Below, in pieces: positions 7,365 through 17,885 of a stretch of DNA of 55,551 nt. The stretch spans positions 1 through 55,551 of the forward strand of contig JAFGRU010000004.1 in assembly GCA_016934985.1 (NCBI GenBank). The letters run 5' to 3'. Under the pieces are notes generated by a model, which saw nothing but the letters and a program-made list of their open reading frames with translations, was not told where the DNA came from and searched no databases. A program made the translations under genes and the position numbers. Position 1 is the first letter of the stretch. Each line of letters begins with the position of its first letter. This DNA comes from Deltaproteobacteria bacterium. GTDB lineage: Bacteria > Desulfobacterota > Desulfuromonadia > Desulfuromonadales > JAAYDE01.

Positions 7365-8642
7365 ATGGTTACTGTGACTGAGGTGAAAAATTCTATTTGG
7401 GCCAATGCGATGTCATTTTTAAAAACGAAAAATTTTTTCTGTCTTTGCAGAATGGTTTGTTTTTTTTGCTTATCTGTCACCGTTTCAGAGGTTTACGCTA
7501 ATGAACCCATCTCATTTATTTCTTTTCCCGAGCAGAATAAAATAGCTGGAGAGTATGCCAACCTGAGTTTCTACATATTAAACGAGGACAAACGGGAGAT
7601 TGATTTTCCCTTTCCCAAACAACTGGAACTGCTGGTGATGACTGAAGACGGACAAACCTTTAGTGTTGCCGCTGTCGGAACAAACAACCCGGAAACAAAG
7701 ATTATCGCCCCCAAAGCTTTTGCAAAACAAGACTATGTTTTCAAAATTCCCGAAATCCAAGGCGGCAAACTTGAGGTCTCCCTGGTTGGATATGAGGGGG
7801 CAAAAAACGTTTTAACGGTTCGCCTGCCTGAGAAAAACGACGATGATTCTCCTGTCGCGGAAAGCACGGAACCTCCGGAGAAATATCCAACCCTTGAGAA
7901 TCTTTTCACTCTTTATCAACCCTATGTTGCCAACATCTCTGCTTACGAGCCCATTTATTTTCTTGTCGGCACTGAACCTGAGAAAAGCAAATTTCAGTTA
8001 AGCTTTAAATATCGTCCTTTTAATCCCAAAGGAACGTTGTCAAAAAAATATTCCTGGCTCCAGGGGATTCACCTCGGCTACACACAAACTTCTTTTTGGG
8101 ATCTGGAGTCCGATTCGGCTCCTTTTGAAGATACCAGTTACAAGCCGGAAATATTCTTTTTGTCGAAGAATTTCAAAAGTCGTCCAGACTGGTTGAAAGG
8201 GCTTTTCCTCCAGGCGGGGCTCCAGCATGAATCCAACGGGCGGGGGATGGAGTTTTCCCGCAGCACTAATTACGGTTATTTGAAGCCGTATTTTATCTAT
8301 TATAATCCCCATAGTAGGCTCGGTTTTCAATTCAGCCCGAAACTCTCGTTCTACTTTAACAATGACGATGAAACCAACGCGGATTTCCCGGATTACCGGG
8401 GTTATCTTGAACTTGAAACCAAGTTTGGCAAGGCGGAAAGCTTCCTTTTGACCAGCAGTATCCGCCCTGCGGAAGAAGGCCTTTCGTTTCAAGTCGACCT
8501 GAGCTATCCGATTTCAAATTTTGTTAACGATAATTTCGATCTTTATCTGCAAATCCAATACAGCAACGCCCTGGCGGAAAGTCTGCTCAATTATCAGGAG
8601 CGAACGGAGGCCCTGCGGATCGGATTTTCCATTGTCCGATGA
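7365..8642 (+). CDS. pldA: Outer-membrane phospholipase A with an extra N-terminal domain
   Basis: The C-terminal 240 residues form the 12-strand barrel of OMPLA, which hydrolyses phospholipids that reach the outer leaflet. Family segments are YEPIYFLVG, LGYTQTSFWDL and the active-site stretch LQHESNGRG, giving H288 and S290, with N302 in SRSTNYGYL completing the His-Ser-Asn triad. At 425 residues it is much longer than E. coli PldA (289). Residues 47-150 form a beta-rich domain (PEQNKIAGEYANLSFYILN onward) between the signal peptide and the barrel. Similar N-terminal additions occur in some proteobacterial homologues. The start is uncertain: ATG 7365 or ATG 7410 (MSFLKTKNFF); neither has a good ribosome binding site, and the hydrophobic signal lies at 23-42. 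Confidence 0.85.
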   Translation: MVTVTEVKNSIWANAMSFLKTKNFFCLCRMVCFFCLSVTVSEVYANEPISFISFPEQNKIAGEYANLSFYILNEDKREIDFPFPKQLELLVMTEDGQTFSVAAVGTNNPETKIIAPKAFAKQDYVFKIPEIQGGKLEVSLVGYEGAKNVLTVRLPEKNDDDSPVAESTEPPEKYPTLENLFTLYQPYVANISAYEPIYFLVGTEPEKSKFQLSFKYRPFNPKGTLSKKYSWLQGIHLGYTQTSFWDLESDSAPFEDTSYKPEIFFLSKNFKSRPDWLKGLFLQAGLQHESNGRGMEFSRSTNYGYLKPYFIYYNPHSRLGFQFSPKLSFYFNNDDETNADFPDYRGYLELETKFGKAESFLLTSSIRPAEEGLSFQVDLSYPISNFVNDNFDLYLQIQYSNALAESLLNYQERTEALRIGFSIVR

Positions 8643-8780
8643 TAGCTGAGCGAAAAAACCCGTGAAGCCGGAGCATTCCTCTTCAATCCAGCAATGGGTT
8701 TGGTTTCCATTGTTGACCACCAAAAAACATCTAAACAAGACCTGGCCCTTGATTATCCCTGAACGCTATTAGGGGAAAAT

Positions 8781-9497
8781 ATGGAAAACTGGTTTTATGA
8801 TGAGTTCAAGCATTGCGGTGTTGATTACTCCCAGGTTCGGGAGGCTGAAAAGTATGACGACCGTCATCAGAAATTTCGCGACTTTGAAAAGGAGTTTCGG
8901 GGCATGCTGGAATTTCTTGAACTTGGGAAGACGGAGGAAAAGACCGTAATTGATCTCGGATGCGGCACCGGTGCCATGACGGTCCTTGCGGCAGACCTGT
9001 TCAAGACGGTTTACGCGGTCGACATTTCACCTGTCATGCTTGAAAAAGCGAAAAAGAAACTCGATGAAAATGTTCACAACATCGTATTTGCCAACGCCGG
9101 TTTTCTGACCTATGAACATGATGGCGAGGCGGTGGATCTGGTCATGACCAAGGTCGCCTTCCATCATCTGCCCGATTTCTGGAAACAGGTTGCCTTGTTG
9201 AGAATCAATCGGATGGTGAAAATGGGAGGGTTGCTGTATATCCATGACATTGTGTTTCAGTTTGATCCTGGAGACTATGCCGCCAAGATTGACGCATGGG
9301 TTGAGGGGTTTGAAAAGGTCGCGGGGGAAAAATTCAGGGCCGATGTCGAAAATCATATTCGCAATGAGTACAGCACCTTTGGCTGGATATTGACGGGGAT
9401 GCTGGAGCGGGCAGGATTCGCCGTGGAAAAATATCGTTGCGAGGATGACTTTTCGACCGAATATGCCTGCCGCAAAGTCAAGGATCTGAATGGCTGA
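8781..9497 (+). CDS. Class I SAM-dependent methyltransferase
   Basis: A 238-residue cytosolic methyltransferase. The SAM-binding glycine motif is VIDLGCGTGAMTVL, followed by VYAVDISPVMLEKAKKKL, a post-I acidic residue typical of small-molecule methyltransferases, and TKVAFHHLPDFWKQVALL. The substrate cannot be told from sequence. The start ATG follows aggggaa. The gene lies tail to tail with the large histidine kinase; 57 bases separate the stop codons. Confidence 0.85.
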   Translation: MENWFYDEFKHCGVDYSQVREAEKYDDRHQKFRDFEKEFRGMLEFLELGKTEEKTVIDLGCGTGAMTVLAADLFKTVYAVDISPVMLEKAKKKLDENVHNIVFANAGFLTYEHDGEAVDLVMTKVAFHHLPDFWKQVALLRINRMVKMGGLLYIHDIVFQFDPGDYAAKIDAWVEGFEKVAGEKFRADVENHIRNEYSTFGWILTGMLERAGFAVEKYRCEDDFSTEYACRKVKDLNG

Positions 9498-9554
9498 AGG
9501 ACGGGATAATTTGTGCCTCTTCGGGACTGTTTCCTGAACCTGAATGAGTGATGT

Positions 9555-12500
9555 CTACTGGGGCAGCCATTTTTCCATCATGGCCGCAAAGTCCTGAAAG
9601 TCGACGGGTTTTGAAAGATAATCATTCATGCCTGCCGCCAGGCATTTTCCCTGGTCTTCCTGCAATGCGTGGGCGGTCATGGCAATAATGGGAATGTCAG
9701 GGTTGTGGATTGCTGACTGTGGATCGCGAATTATCTTTGTTGCCTCCAATCCATCTATCTCAGGCATATTTACATCCATGAGAATCAGATCGTAGGACGT
9801 TATTTCGCACGCTTTGAGCACTTCATTGCCATTGTTGACGGCATCCGCTTTTAAGCCCAGTTTCCCAAGAATGCCGAGAGCTACCTGCTGATTGACGGGG
9901 TTGTCTTCGGCCAGCAGAATATGCAGTTTGTCCCTTCGAGATTCCCGCACGGAGTGACGGGTCACGATCTTCGGGTTATCTTTTGCTCCATTTGCCAGGA
10001 TGGCTGACAGGCTGTCAAAAAGATCCTCCTGCCGAACCGGCTTAATGAGGTAGCCTGAAAAGCCGATTTCCTCCAATCGATTGGCGTCGCCCCGCTGTCC
10101 CCAGGAAGTCATCATCACCAGGTTTGTCCCCGCAAGAGCGGGATCGGCCTTGATGATTTTTCCAAGTTGTTCTCCGGAAATATCCGCCATTTGCATGTCG
10201 AGAAGGGCCGCCCTGTAAGGGTCGTTATTCCTGCGGGCCTCATAAAGCATTTGTAAGGCTCTATTGGCGTTCGCGGCGGCAGACACCCGGACACCCCATT
10301 TTTTTAGCATGGCAAGGTAGATTTCGCGATTGGTGGCATTGTCATCCACATAAAGAATGTGCGCCCCTGTCAGATCGGCCTGAGGCAGGATTTTGCTCTG
10401 TTCGGGTTGTTTGAGGAAACGGGCGGTAAACCAGAACTCAGAACCTTGGCCCGCTGTGGAGTTGAGGCCGATTTCCCCTCCCATCATTTCAGCCAGTTGT
10501 TTGGAAATGGCCAGCCCCAGACCTGTGCCGCCAAATTTGCGGGTTACTGAAGAGTCAACCTGGCTGAATTTCTGGAACAGAACCTTTTGCTTGTCTTCCG
10601 GGACGCCGATTCCGGTATCCCGAACGGAAAAGCGGAGCAGGACATCTTCAGCGTTTTCCGATTCCATGCTGACATGAATGCTGACCTGACCATGGTCGGT
10701 GAACTTGACGGCGTTACCTGCCAGGTTGGTGAGTATCTGGCGTAGACGGCTCGGGTCGCCCTGTAGAAGTATGGGCACCTCGGGGGCCGGCTTGGAAAAA
10801 AATTCCAGACCTTTTTCTTTTACTTTGAAAGATATTATTTCACCAACTTCATTCAGGAGAGCGCCCAGGTCGAAGTCGATAGTTTCAAAATCGAGTCTCC
10901 CCGCTTCAATCTTTGAAAAGTCGAGAATATCGTTGAGAAGGGTGAGGAGGGATTCGCCGCAGCTACGGACGGTTTCGGCATAATGGCGCTGTTTCTGGGT
11001 CATTTCCGTGTCCAGTAAAAACCGGCTCATGCCGATGATGCCGTTCATGGGAGTACGGATTTCGTGGCTCATGTTGGCCAGAAATTCACTTTTGGCGGAG
11101 TTGGCCGCTTCCGCTTTGGCCGCCATCTTTTCGACAATAAGGTTTTTTTGTTCCAGCTGCTCATTTATTTCGAGGAGTTTGACTTCTGTGCGCTTGCGGC
11201 TGGTGATATCCCGGACAAACTGGATCACGCTTTCAACTTCACCGGTTTCCCGGTTTTTCATCGGGTAGGTGAAAAGCTCAAGCCATTCAATAGGGGAATC
11301 GGCCGGTCCCGGGATAATCTTTGTTTCCGTTTCACCGCTCTCAAAACAGTGTTGGACCGGGCAGTGATCACATGGTTTCTCTTCTGAGGAACATTCGAAG
11401 CATCTTTTGCCGGCAAAAGGGATTTTCTCCCCGAATATCTTTTTGACAACACTGTTGGCGCGGATGAGCCTGAGCTCCGGGCTCAGAACCATCACGCCAT
11501 CCTGGATACTCTCGAGAACGTTTTCGAGAAAATTCAGACTTTTGCTGAGATTCCTTTCAGCCTGTTTGCGTTCGGTGAAATCGAGGAGTGTGCCGATGAC
11601 GCCGATGATGGAACCCTGGGTATCAATTATGGTGGCTTTATGGAAGATGATATCATGGAGGCGTCCTGAAGCGTCCGGGAACTGTGATTCGTAGATTCTG
11701 ACACCGGGTTTTTCCAGCAACTCTAAATCTGCGTCGTGATAGACATTGGCCAGTCCAGGCGGGCTGATATCAAAAACCGATTTCCCGATAAGCTTTTCTT
11801 TGCTTTGCCCCAGGATATCGGCAAAATTTTTGTTCATGCCCATGTAGCGGCCGTCCGTGCCTTTGTAAAAAACGGGAATGGGGATGGTATCCAGCAGGGT
11901 GCTGAGAAAAGCCTCGCTTTTTTGCAAAGCTTCCTCGGCCTTTTTAAGGGAAATAATCTGCCAGGCAACATCGGCAAGAAAATGGACTCTTTTCGCATCT
12001 TTTTCATTGTAGCTTGTCGCTTTGTTTCCGACCCCCAGGATACCTACAATCTTATCTTTCCGCATGATGGGAACCACCAGTTTGCGAATAATGGGAGCAT
12101 GACCTTTTGGCAGGCCCCTTTTCCCGGGAAGGGACTGGTAATCGTTCTGGATGACGGTTTTTCTTTCTCTGAGGCAATCGGCCCAAATCCCCGCTTGTTC
12201 CAGGGGGGCGTGTGAGCCCACGCCTTCGATCCGGCAGAATTCATCAAGGGTGCGGGTTGACCATTTCTGGAGCGAGAGGGATTTCTGATCGTTTTCCACG
12301 AAATGGAGAAAAGCGACCGGGCTGTCGGCCAATGCGCTTATTTCGTCGAGAGCTTTGGTCAACAGCTCATCAAGGGTGTGATTGGGGGCATATTCGATAA
12401 GGGTCAGGCGGGTTTCCGTCATCTGGTTGGCGAGGTGTTCATCGGTAACATCGCGGAAGACGGAAACGCTTCCAATGACATTGCCTGCCGGCTGGCGAAT

Positions 12501-14054
12501 GGGGGCGAGGCTTACGGAGATGTGATGCCGTCTGCCGCTGCGGGCGTTCAGCAAGCCATTCCTGTTCAAGGCGGCTACCTCTCCAGTGGCCAGGCAATCC
12601 TGGTGCAGATTTTCCAAAGGCTCGCCGGTCTGTTCGTCGACGAGACAAAAAACCTTGTCCAGGGGCTTGCCCCGGGCCGCATCGAGGCTCCATCCGGTAA
12701 GGGTTTCGGCCATGGCATTGAGGTTGGTTATTTTGCCATGGATATCACAGGAGATGACCCCGTCACCGATGGAACGGAGGGTCGCGGCCAGATGCTCCTC
12801 ATTGGAGTCAAGGGCGTAGGATATTTTTCTTATCTTGCGAATAAGGCGGGCCAGATAGATTCCGAAGGCCAGGGAAGATCCCAGCAAAATAGCGAATCCG
12901 GTTATCCAGGGCCAGTATTTTTTCAGCACCTGGCGGAGGGTTACCTGGCCAAACTTTTCGAAAGGCGGAAGATTCAGGTCTTGAAGCAGGGCGTAAACGC
13001 TTGCGTAATCCTCGGGGATGGCCCAACCTGCTCCGTGTACGGCTTGAGCTGCCGGCGCCTTTTCATCCATTTTGAATAGTGCAACCGAGATGTGTTTGCT
13101 CAGGTTCGTATCTTCGCCTGACAGAGCGGCAAAGGGCCATTCGGGATAAAGGTTGGTGGATAAGAAATAGGGATAATCGGGAAAATTTTCAGCACGGCTG
13201 TGGATAACCTTAATCTGTTTTAAAAGGAGGCGGCCTTCCGCTGCCATCCGCTCCAACTGCGTACTGCGCACCGTGCCGGCGTCGGCAGCACCGGACAATA
13301 CGGTGTTGACTACAGCGTCGTGAGTCCCTTTGAACAGCAATGCCGCGAAATGCTTGTCGGGGTCAATTCCGGCGGCTTGAATTTCTCTTAAGGCCGCATG
13401 CCAGCCGCCGAGGGATTTACTGTCTACGGCGGCAAAGCGTGTGTTTTCAAGATCTTGAATGTTCGAAATGCCATCTCTGTCCGAGCGGGTGAAAATCACC
13501 CCGCCGAAAAGGGATTGGGGCGCCTTTTTGCCGGCCACCTGCAGGGTCGCGATGCGCCGGACGAGACCGTGATACTCCAAAAAGGCGTAGTAGGAGGGGT
13601 TGGCAACGATAAAATTAATGCTGTGATCTTTGGTGGTGCTGAGGACTTCGTCAAAATCGAGGGGCACGATCTCGAATTGCAAAGGTGCCAACTGGGCTGC
13701 CAGATATTGGGCGGTGGGAACCCATTCCTCCAGGCAAACCTTGTCGCCCCGGTTGGCCAGGACGCCAATCTTTATAGGGTCGTGGATTTTTGCTAATTCC
13801 TGAAGTGTGTCAGAATGGAAAAGGATGTTTGTTTTAGCGGTATTATTTGAAAAACTTCCGGAGTCTGATGCTGTTGATGGAGCCTCGGGATAATTCGCGA
13901 GGGCAGGTGGCGGAATGGCAAGCCAGGCCAAAGACATCTGGGCAGTGAAAAGAGCCAGCAAGAGTATTGCGCCAAACCAATCGCGATTCCACGTCGTTTT
14001 TTTGTCTTTAGGGAGGCTGTCCCGGGATGGGTTTCTGATCACCTTGGTTATCAA
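9555..14054 (-). CDS. Hybrid histidine kinase with PhnD-like sensor, PAS/GAF domains and two receivers
   Basis: Approximate layout, numbered from the upstream TTG at 14084: transmembrane helix 37-58; periplasmic binding-protein-like domain 100-370 of the PhnD/phosphonate type ([20 protein letters not shown]); second helix 390-414; PAS 430-545; GAF 560-715; PAS 720-840; a Cys-rich PAS 850-965 (C895, C898, C905, C908, C913); HisKA with H1007 in [15 protein letters not shown]; ATPase domain 1080-1225; receiver 1 with D1296; receiver 2 near the end with the acceptor in [10 protein letters not shown]. The fused binding domain suggests it senses a small periplasmic ligand directly. No separate response regulator is adjacent. 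I prefer TTG 14054 as start (aaggaa upstream) over TTG 14084, which lacks a binding site. Confidence 0.9.
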   Translation of the reverse strand: MITKVIRNPSRDSLPKDKKTTWNRDWFGAILLLALFTAQMSLAWLAIPPPALANYPEAPSTASDSGSFSNNTAKTNILFHSDTLQELAKIHDPIKIGVLANRGDKVCLEEWVPTAQYLAAQLAPLQFEIVPLDFDEVLSTTKDHSINFIVANPSYYAFLEYHGLVRRIATLQVAGKKAPQSLFGGVIFTRSDRDGISNIQDLENTRFAAVDSKSLGGWHAALREIQAAGIDPDKHFAALLFKGTHDAVVNTVLSGAADAGTVRSTQLERMAAEGRLLLKQIKVIHSRAENFPDYPYFLSTNLYPEWPFAALSGEDTNLSKHISVALFKMDEKAPAAQAVHGAGWAIPEDYASVYALLQDLNLPPFEKFGQVTLRQVLKKYWPWITGFAILLGSSLAFGIYLARLIRKIRKISYALDSNEEHLAATLRSIGDGVISCDIHGKITNLNAMAETLTGWSLDAARGKPLDKVFCLVDEQTGEPLENLHQDCLATGEVAALNRNGLLNARSGRRHHISVSLAPIRQPAGNVIGSVSVFRDVTDEHLANQMTETRLTLIEYAPNHTLDELLTKALDEISALADSPVAFLHFVENDQKSLSLQKWSTRTLDEFCRIEGVGSHAPLEQAGIWADCLRERKTVIQNDYQSLPGKRGLPKGHAPIIRKLVVPIMRKDKIVGILGVGNKATSYNEKDAKRVHFLADVAWQIISLKKAEEALQKSEAFLSTLLDTIPIPVFYKGTDGRYMGMNKNFADILGQSKEKLIGKSVFDISPPGLANVYHDADLELLEKPGVRIYESQFPDASGRLHDIIFHKATIIDTQGSIIGVIGTLLDFTERKQAERNLSKSLNFLENVLESIQDGVMVLSPELRLIRANSVVKKIFGEKIPFAGKRCFECSSEEKPCDHCPVQHCFESGETETKIIPGPADSPIEWLELFTYPMKNRETGEVESVIQFVRDITSRKRTEVKLLEINEQLEQKNLIVEKMAAKAEAANSAKSEFLANMSHEIRTPMNGIIGMSRFLLDTEMTQKQRHYAETVRSCGESLLTLLNDILDFSKIEAGRLDFETIDFDLGALLNEVGEIISFKVKEKGLEFFSKPAPEVPILLQGDPSRLRQILTNLAGNAVKFTDHGQVSIHVSMESENAEDVLLRFSVRDTGIGVPEDKQKVLFQKFSQVDSSVTRKFGGTGLGLAISKQLAEMMGGEIGLNSTAGQGSEFWFTARFLKQPEQSKILPQADLTGAHILYVDDNATNREIYLAMLKKWGVRVSAAANANRALQMLYEARRNNDPYRAALLDMQMADISGEQLGKIIKADPALAGTNLVMMTSWGQRGDANRLEEIGFSGYLIKPVRQEDLFDSLSAILANGAKDNPKIVTRHSVRESRRDKLHILLAEDNPVNQQVALGILGKLGLKADAVNNGNEVLKACEITSYDLILMDVNMPEIDGLEATKIIRDPQSAIHNPDIPIIAMTAHALQEDQGKCLAAGMNDYLSKPVDFQDFAAMMEKWLPQ

Positions 14055-14838
14055 AACGTTTCCTTGCGGTTCTGGCGACGGCAAAAGCTTGAATTATCAG
14101 CTGGAAGTAATTTTTTCAGACTGAAAAGAGTATATCGGCATGGTTGTTTGCAGGATATGAGCCCATTTTGGGGCCGGGGCGGGTTAAGAATCGGTTCAGT
14201 GGAAAGAATGAATTTCTTGCCGGGTTTTTTGTTTTTCTGGTAATCTGTCCGGCATCGGATTTTGGTCTTTGCAATGAATTTTGTAATTATCAGATTATCG
14301 GCACCATGCCTCGCATCACCCCTTCCCAAGGCCGTATAAGTAAAGTTTAAAATTGAAAGTGTTAAGTTTTAAGTATTATCCCCTTGTACCGCAGCCGGGG
14401 CGGAAGAGACATTTTGAGAAAGAGATGGGCAGTTGAGGGGTTTTTGCGAATTCTGACAGTCCTCAAAACGTCTCTAAAGCGCAGGGAACCCGAAGGGCAA
14501 GGTACGGGGCGTCCTTTTCTTTGTTTCTTTCTTTTTGACGTAAAAAGAAAGAAGGCGTCGTCCGGGGACGCAACCCCGGTCCTGGAAATCTTATTTAACG
14601 GCAGATGCCCTTTCCTTGATTTTCCGGCCTTGGCAATCCCCCAAGAAACATTCATAATTCAGCCGTTTCCGCTCGGGAGGTTGAATTAACCGGGCAGACC
14701 TTAAAAGTCATACCTGGTGTTATCATTTGCTGCTTCCCTTTAAGGAAGGGTCGTTTTCAATTTCCCGTTTGAAGGGGGACCAACCTCTTCCGACCCGATA
14801 TTGTTGATTCATATTTCATGGAACAGGAAGATCATTCA
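14055..14838. other. Long intergenic region holding a dispersed palindromic element
   Basis: Almost 800 bases between the divergent kinase and efflux genes. The left part is AT-rich and should contain the kinase promoter. The middle (about 14380-14620) holds a repeat element described separately. Open frames here, such as a 97-codon minus-strand one at 14362-14655, run straight through the palindromes, are rich in Lys/Arg/Ser, and are not believed. Confidence 0.5.
14525..14579. repeat. Two adjacent palindromes of a REP-like dispersed element
   Basis: TTCTTTCTTTTT (14525-14536) and AAAAAGAAAGAA (14542-14553) form a perfect 12-bp inverted repeat around GACGT. Nine bases later CCGGGG (14562-14567) and CCCCGG (14574-14579) form a second hairpin around ACGCAA. 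A long pyrimidine palindrome followed by a ccggggacgcaaccccgg hairpin is a combination I associate with dispersed intergenic repeats in proteobacteria. Only one copy lies in this window, so repetition itself is not shown here. Confidence 0.55.
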
Positions 14839-16005
14839 ATGGCACGCATCACCCTCCTTATCGCCTTGCTGGCGGCGTTTCCGCCTCTTTCCACCGACAT
14901 GTATCTGCCGGCCATTCCGCAACTTCAGGCCGACTGGCATCAGCCGCTGATGGTTGTCAACCTGACCTTGATCTGTTTCTTTGTGACCTATTGCCTGTTC
15001 ATGTTGATATACGGTCCGGTTTCCGACCGTTATGGTCGGCGCCGTCCACTGATGGTAGGCATTTGCATCTATGTTGCCGGTTGCTTGACATGTGCACTGG
15101 CGGGCAATGTCTACGCTCTGATTGCCGCCCGTATTTTCCAGGCCTCGGGGGCGGCCGCGGCGTCAACTTTAAGTCTGGCCATGTCCAAGGATCTGTTCGA
15201 GGCCAGAAAGAGGGAACAGGTTCTGGCTCACATTGCCATCATCATGGCTCTTGCCCCCATGGCGGCGCCGGTCATCGGCGGCTGGATCATGCACTATTTC
15301 AGTTGGCGCTGGATTTTTGTTGTGCAGGCGCTCATGGGGGTCTTCGCCTGGGTCGGCGTATATTCCATTGAAGAGCCGCTGCAGCATTTCCAGCGCATAT
15401 CGCCGGCGGCTGCGGCCAAGGTTTATTTCCGCCTGTTTCGCAACCGTCGCTTTGTCGGCCTGACCTTGGCCTTGTCTATCCTGATGCTGCCTCTTTTTGG
15501 TTTTATCGCAGGCGCTCCGGATATCTACATGTCGCACTTCGGCATGAATGAACAGCAGTTCGGCTACTTTTTCGGCTTCAATGCTTTTGCCGCCATGATT
15601 GGTGCTCTTTTGTTTACCCGATTGTCGCGGCGGGTTTCTTCCAAGGTGATCATAACAGCCTGTTTTTCAGGTATTTTGGTGTCAGGTTGCCTGATGTTGA
15701 TCCTGCCGCACCACAGCCCCTGGGGGTTGGCTCTGCCCATGTGGGTGCTGACCCTTTTTCTCGGCATCAGCCGGCCGCCGAGCAACAATCTGATGCTTGA
15801 ACAGGTTGAGGATGACGTGGGCGCCGCTTCGTCCCTGATCGTTTTTACCTTTATGACCGTTGGTGCCTTCAGCATGGGGCTTATCTCCCTCGCCTGGGCA
15901 GATAAGATTACCGTGTTGGGAACCATGGCCGTCATTGTCGGGAGTGCGACGCTGATGTTCTGGCTCAAATTCCGGCAATGTTTTTTTGCCGCTTCCGGCA
16001 GCTAG
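14839..16005 (+). CDS. Bcr/CflA-family drug efflux transporter (MFS)
   Basis: A 12-helix major facilitator protein that should export drugs such as bicyclomycin or chloramphenicol by proton antiport. It opens with the subfamily signature PPLSTDMYLPAIPQLQ, then has the loop 2-3 motif GPVSDRYGRRRPL and the antiporter motif MAAPVIGGWIMHYFSWRWIF. From ATG 14839 it has 388 residues, normal for the family. I chose this start because aggaag lies eight bases upstream; the in-frame ATG at 14818 has no ribosome binding site. It stands alone and shares a terminator with the convergent acyl-CoA synthetase gene. The substrate cannot be told from sequence. Confidence 0.9.
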   Translation: MARITLLIALLAAFPPLSTDMYLPAIPQLQADWHQPLMVVNLTLICFFVTYCLFMLIYGPVSDRYGRRRPLMVGICIYVAGCLTCALAGNVYALIAARIFQASGAAAASTLSLAMSKDLFEARKREQVLAHIAIIMALAPMAAPVIGGWIMHYFSWRWIFVVQALMGVFAWVGVYSIEEPLQHFQRISPAAAAKVYFRLFRNRRFVGLTLALSILMLPLFGFIAGAPDIYMSHFGMNEQQFGYFFGFNAFAAMIGALLFTRLSRRVSSKVIITACFSGILVSGCLMLILPHHSPWGLALPMWVLTLFLGISRPPSNNLMLEQVEDDVGAASSLIVFTFMTVGAFSMGLISLAWADKITVLGTMAVIVGSATLMFWLKFRQCFFAASGS

Positions 16006-16045
16006 GCTGCTGCAGTCTAAAGGGAAAAACGAAGGTTTCTTTTGG

Positions 16046-16091
16046 GGGAATAAAAGCCCGGCAGGGAGATGACTGCCGGGCTTTTATTCCC
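16046..16091. terminator. Bidirectional terminator, 19-bp perfect stem
   Basis: GGGAATAAAAGCCCGGCAG (16046-16064) pairs perfectly with 16073-16091 around an 8-base loop. It has A/T runs inside both arms and lies between convergent genes, so it can end transcription from both sides. Confidence 0.9.
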
Positions 16092-16172
16092 GCAGGTCCG
16101 ACAATCTCCTTGAGAAAAATATCCGCAGATATCATGGCAAAAGGCCGCTGAGCCAAGGGGCTGAAGTGGTTG

Positions 16173-17840
16173 TCAGTCCCGGCTGTCCGGGTGTTTGCCG
16201 GCGGCCATGGCACGCAACACGTTGCGCCGGATTTTGCCGGAGTGCGTTTTGGGGAGCTTTTCGAGAAACTCGACGGAGCGCGGGTATTTGTAGGGGGCGG
16301 TGATCTCCTTCACGTGCTTTTGGATTTCCAGGCCCATCTGATCCGAAGGTTTGAGGCCGGGTTTCAGGACGATATAGCCCTTGACGATAATGCCCCTGAT
16401 CGGGTCCGGAGCGCCGACCACTGCGGCTTCCTTGACCGCCGGATGGGTGAGGATGGCGCTTTCCACTTCAAATGGGCTGATGCGGTAACCTGAGCTCTTG
16501 ATGACATCGTCGTCGCGGCCGACGAACCAGAAGTAGCCGTCTTCGTCCCGGTAGGCCTTGTCGCCGGTATAATAGAAGCCATTGACAAAAGCCTTGTGGT
16601 TCGCTTTTTCCTCCCCGAGGTATTCCTGAAGCAGGCCGACCGGCCGCGGTTCGAGCTTGACCGCGATGCGCCCGGGTTCGTGGCTATCGACCAACTGGCC
16701 ATGCTCGTCATGCAGTTCGATGAACCATCCGGGCGAAGGTTTGCCCATGGAGCCGGGCTTGATGCGGTTGCAGGGGAAATTGGCCACCATGCAGCAGGTC
16801 TCGGTCTGGCCGTAGCCCTCATGGATGTCGAGGCCGGTCCCCTCCTTCCAGATTCGGATGGTTTCTGGATTGAGCGGTTCGCCGGCCGAACAGCAGTGGC
16901 GGAGTTCCCGCAGGTCGAATTTCTTGAGGTCGGCCAGAACCAGCATGCGGTAGATGGTGGGCGGGGCACAGAAGACGGTGACCTCGTATTTTTCCAGCAG
17001 GGGGAGGAGTTCGGTGGCGACGAATTTGCCGCGAATGTCGTAGACGAACAGGCAGGCCCCCTCGATCCACTGGCCGAAGATCTTTCCCCAGGCGCATTTG
17101 GCCCAGCCGGTGTCAGTAACGGAAAAATGGAGGTCGTTGGCGCGCGTGTCCTGCCAGAAACGGGCGGTCACCTCGTGGCCGAGGGGGTAGCCGTAGTTGT
17201 GCAGGGCCATTTTGGGCTCGCTGGTGGTACCGGAGGTGAAGTAGATCAGCATCGGATCTTCGGCCCGTGTCATCACCTTTTCGGCCGTGGAAACCGTATA
17301 GTGGGAAACGGGGGCCGGGAAGAGCAGTTCCTTCTGAAAGTTGAACCATCCCCTGCGCTGGCCCGACACCAGGCAGTGGACGCTGAGGGCCGGGCATTCG
17401 TCCGCCACCTCGTCAACCTTGGCGGCATTCTCCTCATCGGTGATGACCATCTTGAAATGCCCCGCCTTGAGGCGGAAGAGGATGTCCTTGGCAGTCAGGA
17501 GGGTCGGGGCCGGACAGACCACTGCTCCCAGCTTGAGAAGGGCGAGCACGAAGGTCCACCATTCCGGAATCCGATGCAGCATGATGAAGACCCGGTCGCC
17601 CTGCTGAACGCCGTATTTGAGGAAAATGTTGGCCGCCTCGTTGGAGGCGTTGCGAAAATCGCGGAAGGTCAGTTTTCTCTCATCACCCTCCTGATCAACC
17701 CAGATCATGGCCAGTTTGTTGCGGTCGCGTTCGGCCCACTGGTCCACCACGTCATAGGCGAAATTGAAATATTCCGGTACTTCAATGGCAAAGGTGGCGC
17801 AAGCTTTGTCATAATCCTTGAGGTTGTGTTTTTTTGGCAT
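16173..17840 (-). CDS. Acyl-CoA synthetase (AMP-forming), medium-chain/aryl type
   Basis: A 555-residue member of the ANL superfamily that activates a carboxylic acid with ATP and joins it to coenzyme A. Visible motifs: P-loop-like LIYFTSGTTSEPKMALH, EGYGQTETCCMV, the hinge GYFWFVGRDDDVIKSSGYRI and the C-terminal catalytic lysine region KTHSGKIRR. The overall pattern (KAGHFKMVITDEENA, NEWxF-type N-terminus) fits medium-chain or aromatic acid synthetases (ACSM-like) better than acetyl-CoA synthetase. Start ATG 17840 follows aagggga; an upstream in-frame start at 17879 has none. It lies downstream of the ectoine operon on the same strand but 234 bases away, behind an inverted repeat, so it is probably a separate unit. 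Confidence 0.87.
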   Translation of the reverse strand: MPKKHNLKDYDKACATFAIEVPEYFNFAYDVVDQWAERDRNKLAMIWVDQEGDERKLTFRDFRNASNEAANIFLKYGVQQGDRVFIMLHRIPEWWTFVLALLKLGAVVCPAPTLLTAKDILFRLKAGHFKMVITDEENAAKVDEVADECPALSVHCLVSGQRRGWFNFQKELLFPAPVSHYTVSTAEKVMTRAEDPMLIYFTSGTTSEPKMALHNYGYPLGHEVTARFWQDTRANDLHFSVTDTGWAKCAWGKIFGQWIEGACLFVYDIRGKFVATELLPLLEKYEVTVFCAPPTIYRMLVLADLKKFDLRELRHCCSAGEPLNPETIRIWKEGTGLDIHEGYGQTETCCMVANFPCNRIKPGSMGKPSPGWFIELHDEHGQLVDSHEPGRIAVKLEPRPVGLLQEYLGEEKANHKAFVNGFYYTGDKAYRDEDGYFWFVGRDDDVIKSSGYRISPFEVESAILTHPAVKEAAVVGAPDPIRGIIVKGYIVLKPGLKPSDQMGLEIQKHVKEITAPYKYPRSVEFLEKLPKTHSGKIRRNVLRAMAAGKHPDSRD

Positions 17841-17885
17841 AGCCCATCCCCTTGTGGTTATTAGTGCGGGATAATTCAAATCCGT

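Noticed and set aside
14362..14655. 97-codon minus-strand frame
   Set aside because: It passes through both palindromes of a dispersed repeat and has the basic, low-complexity content expected of such a chance frame.
16596..17864. 422-codon plus-strand frame opposite the acyl-CoA synthetase
   Set aside because: The minus strand carries all ANL-family motifs; the opposite frame is low-complexity and without domain.
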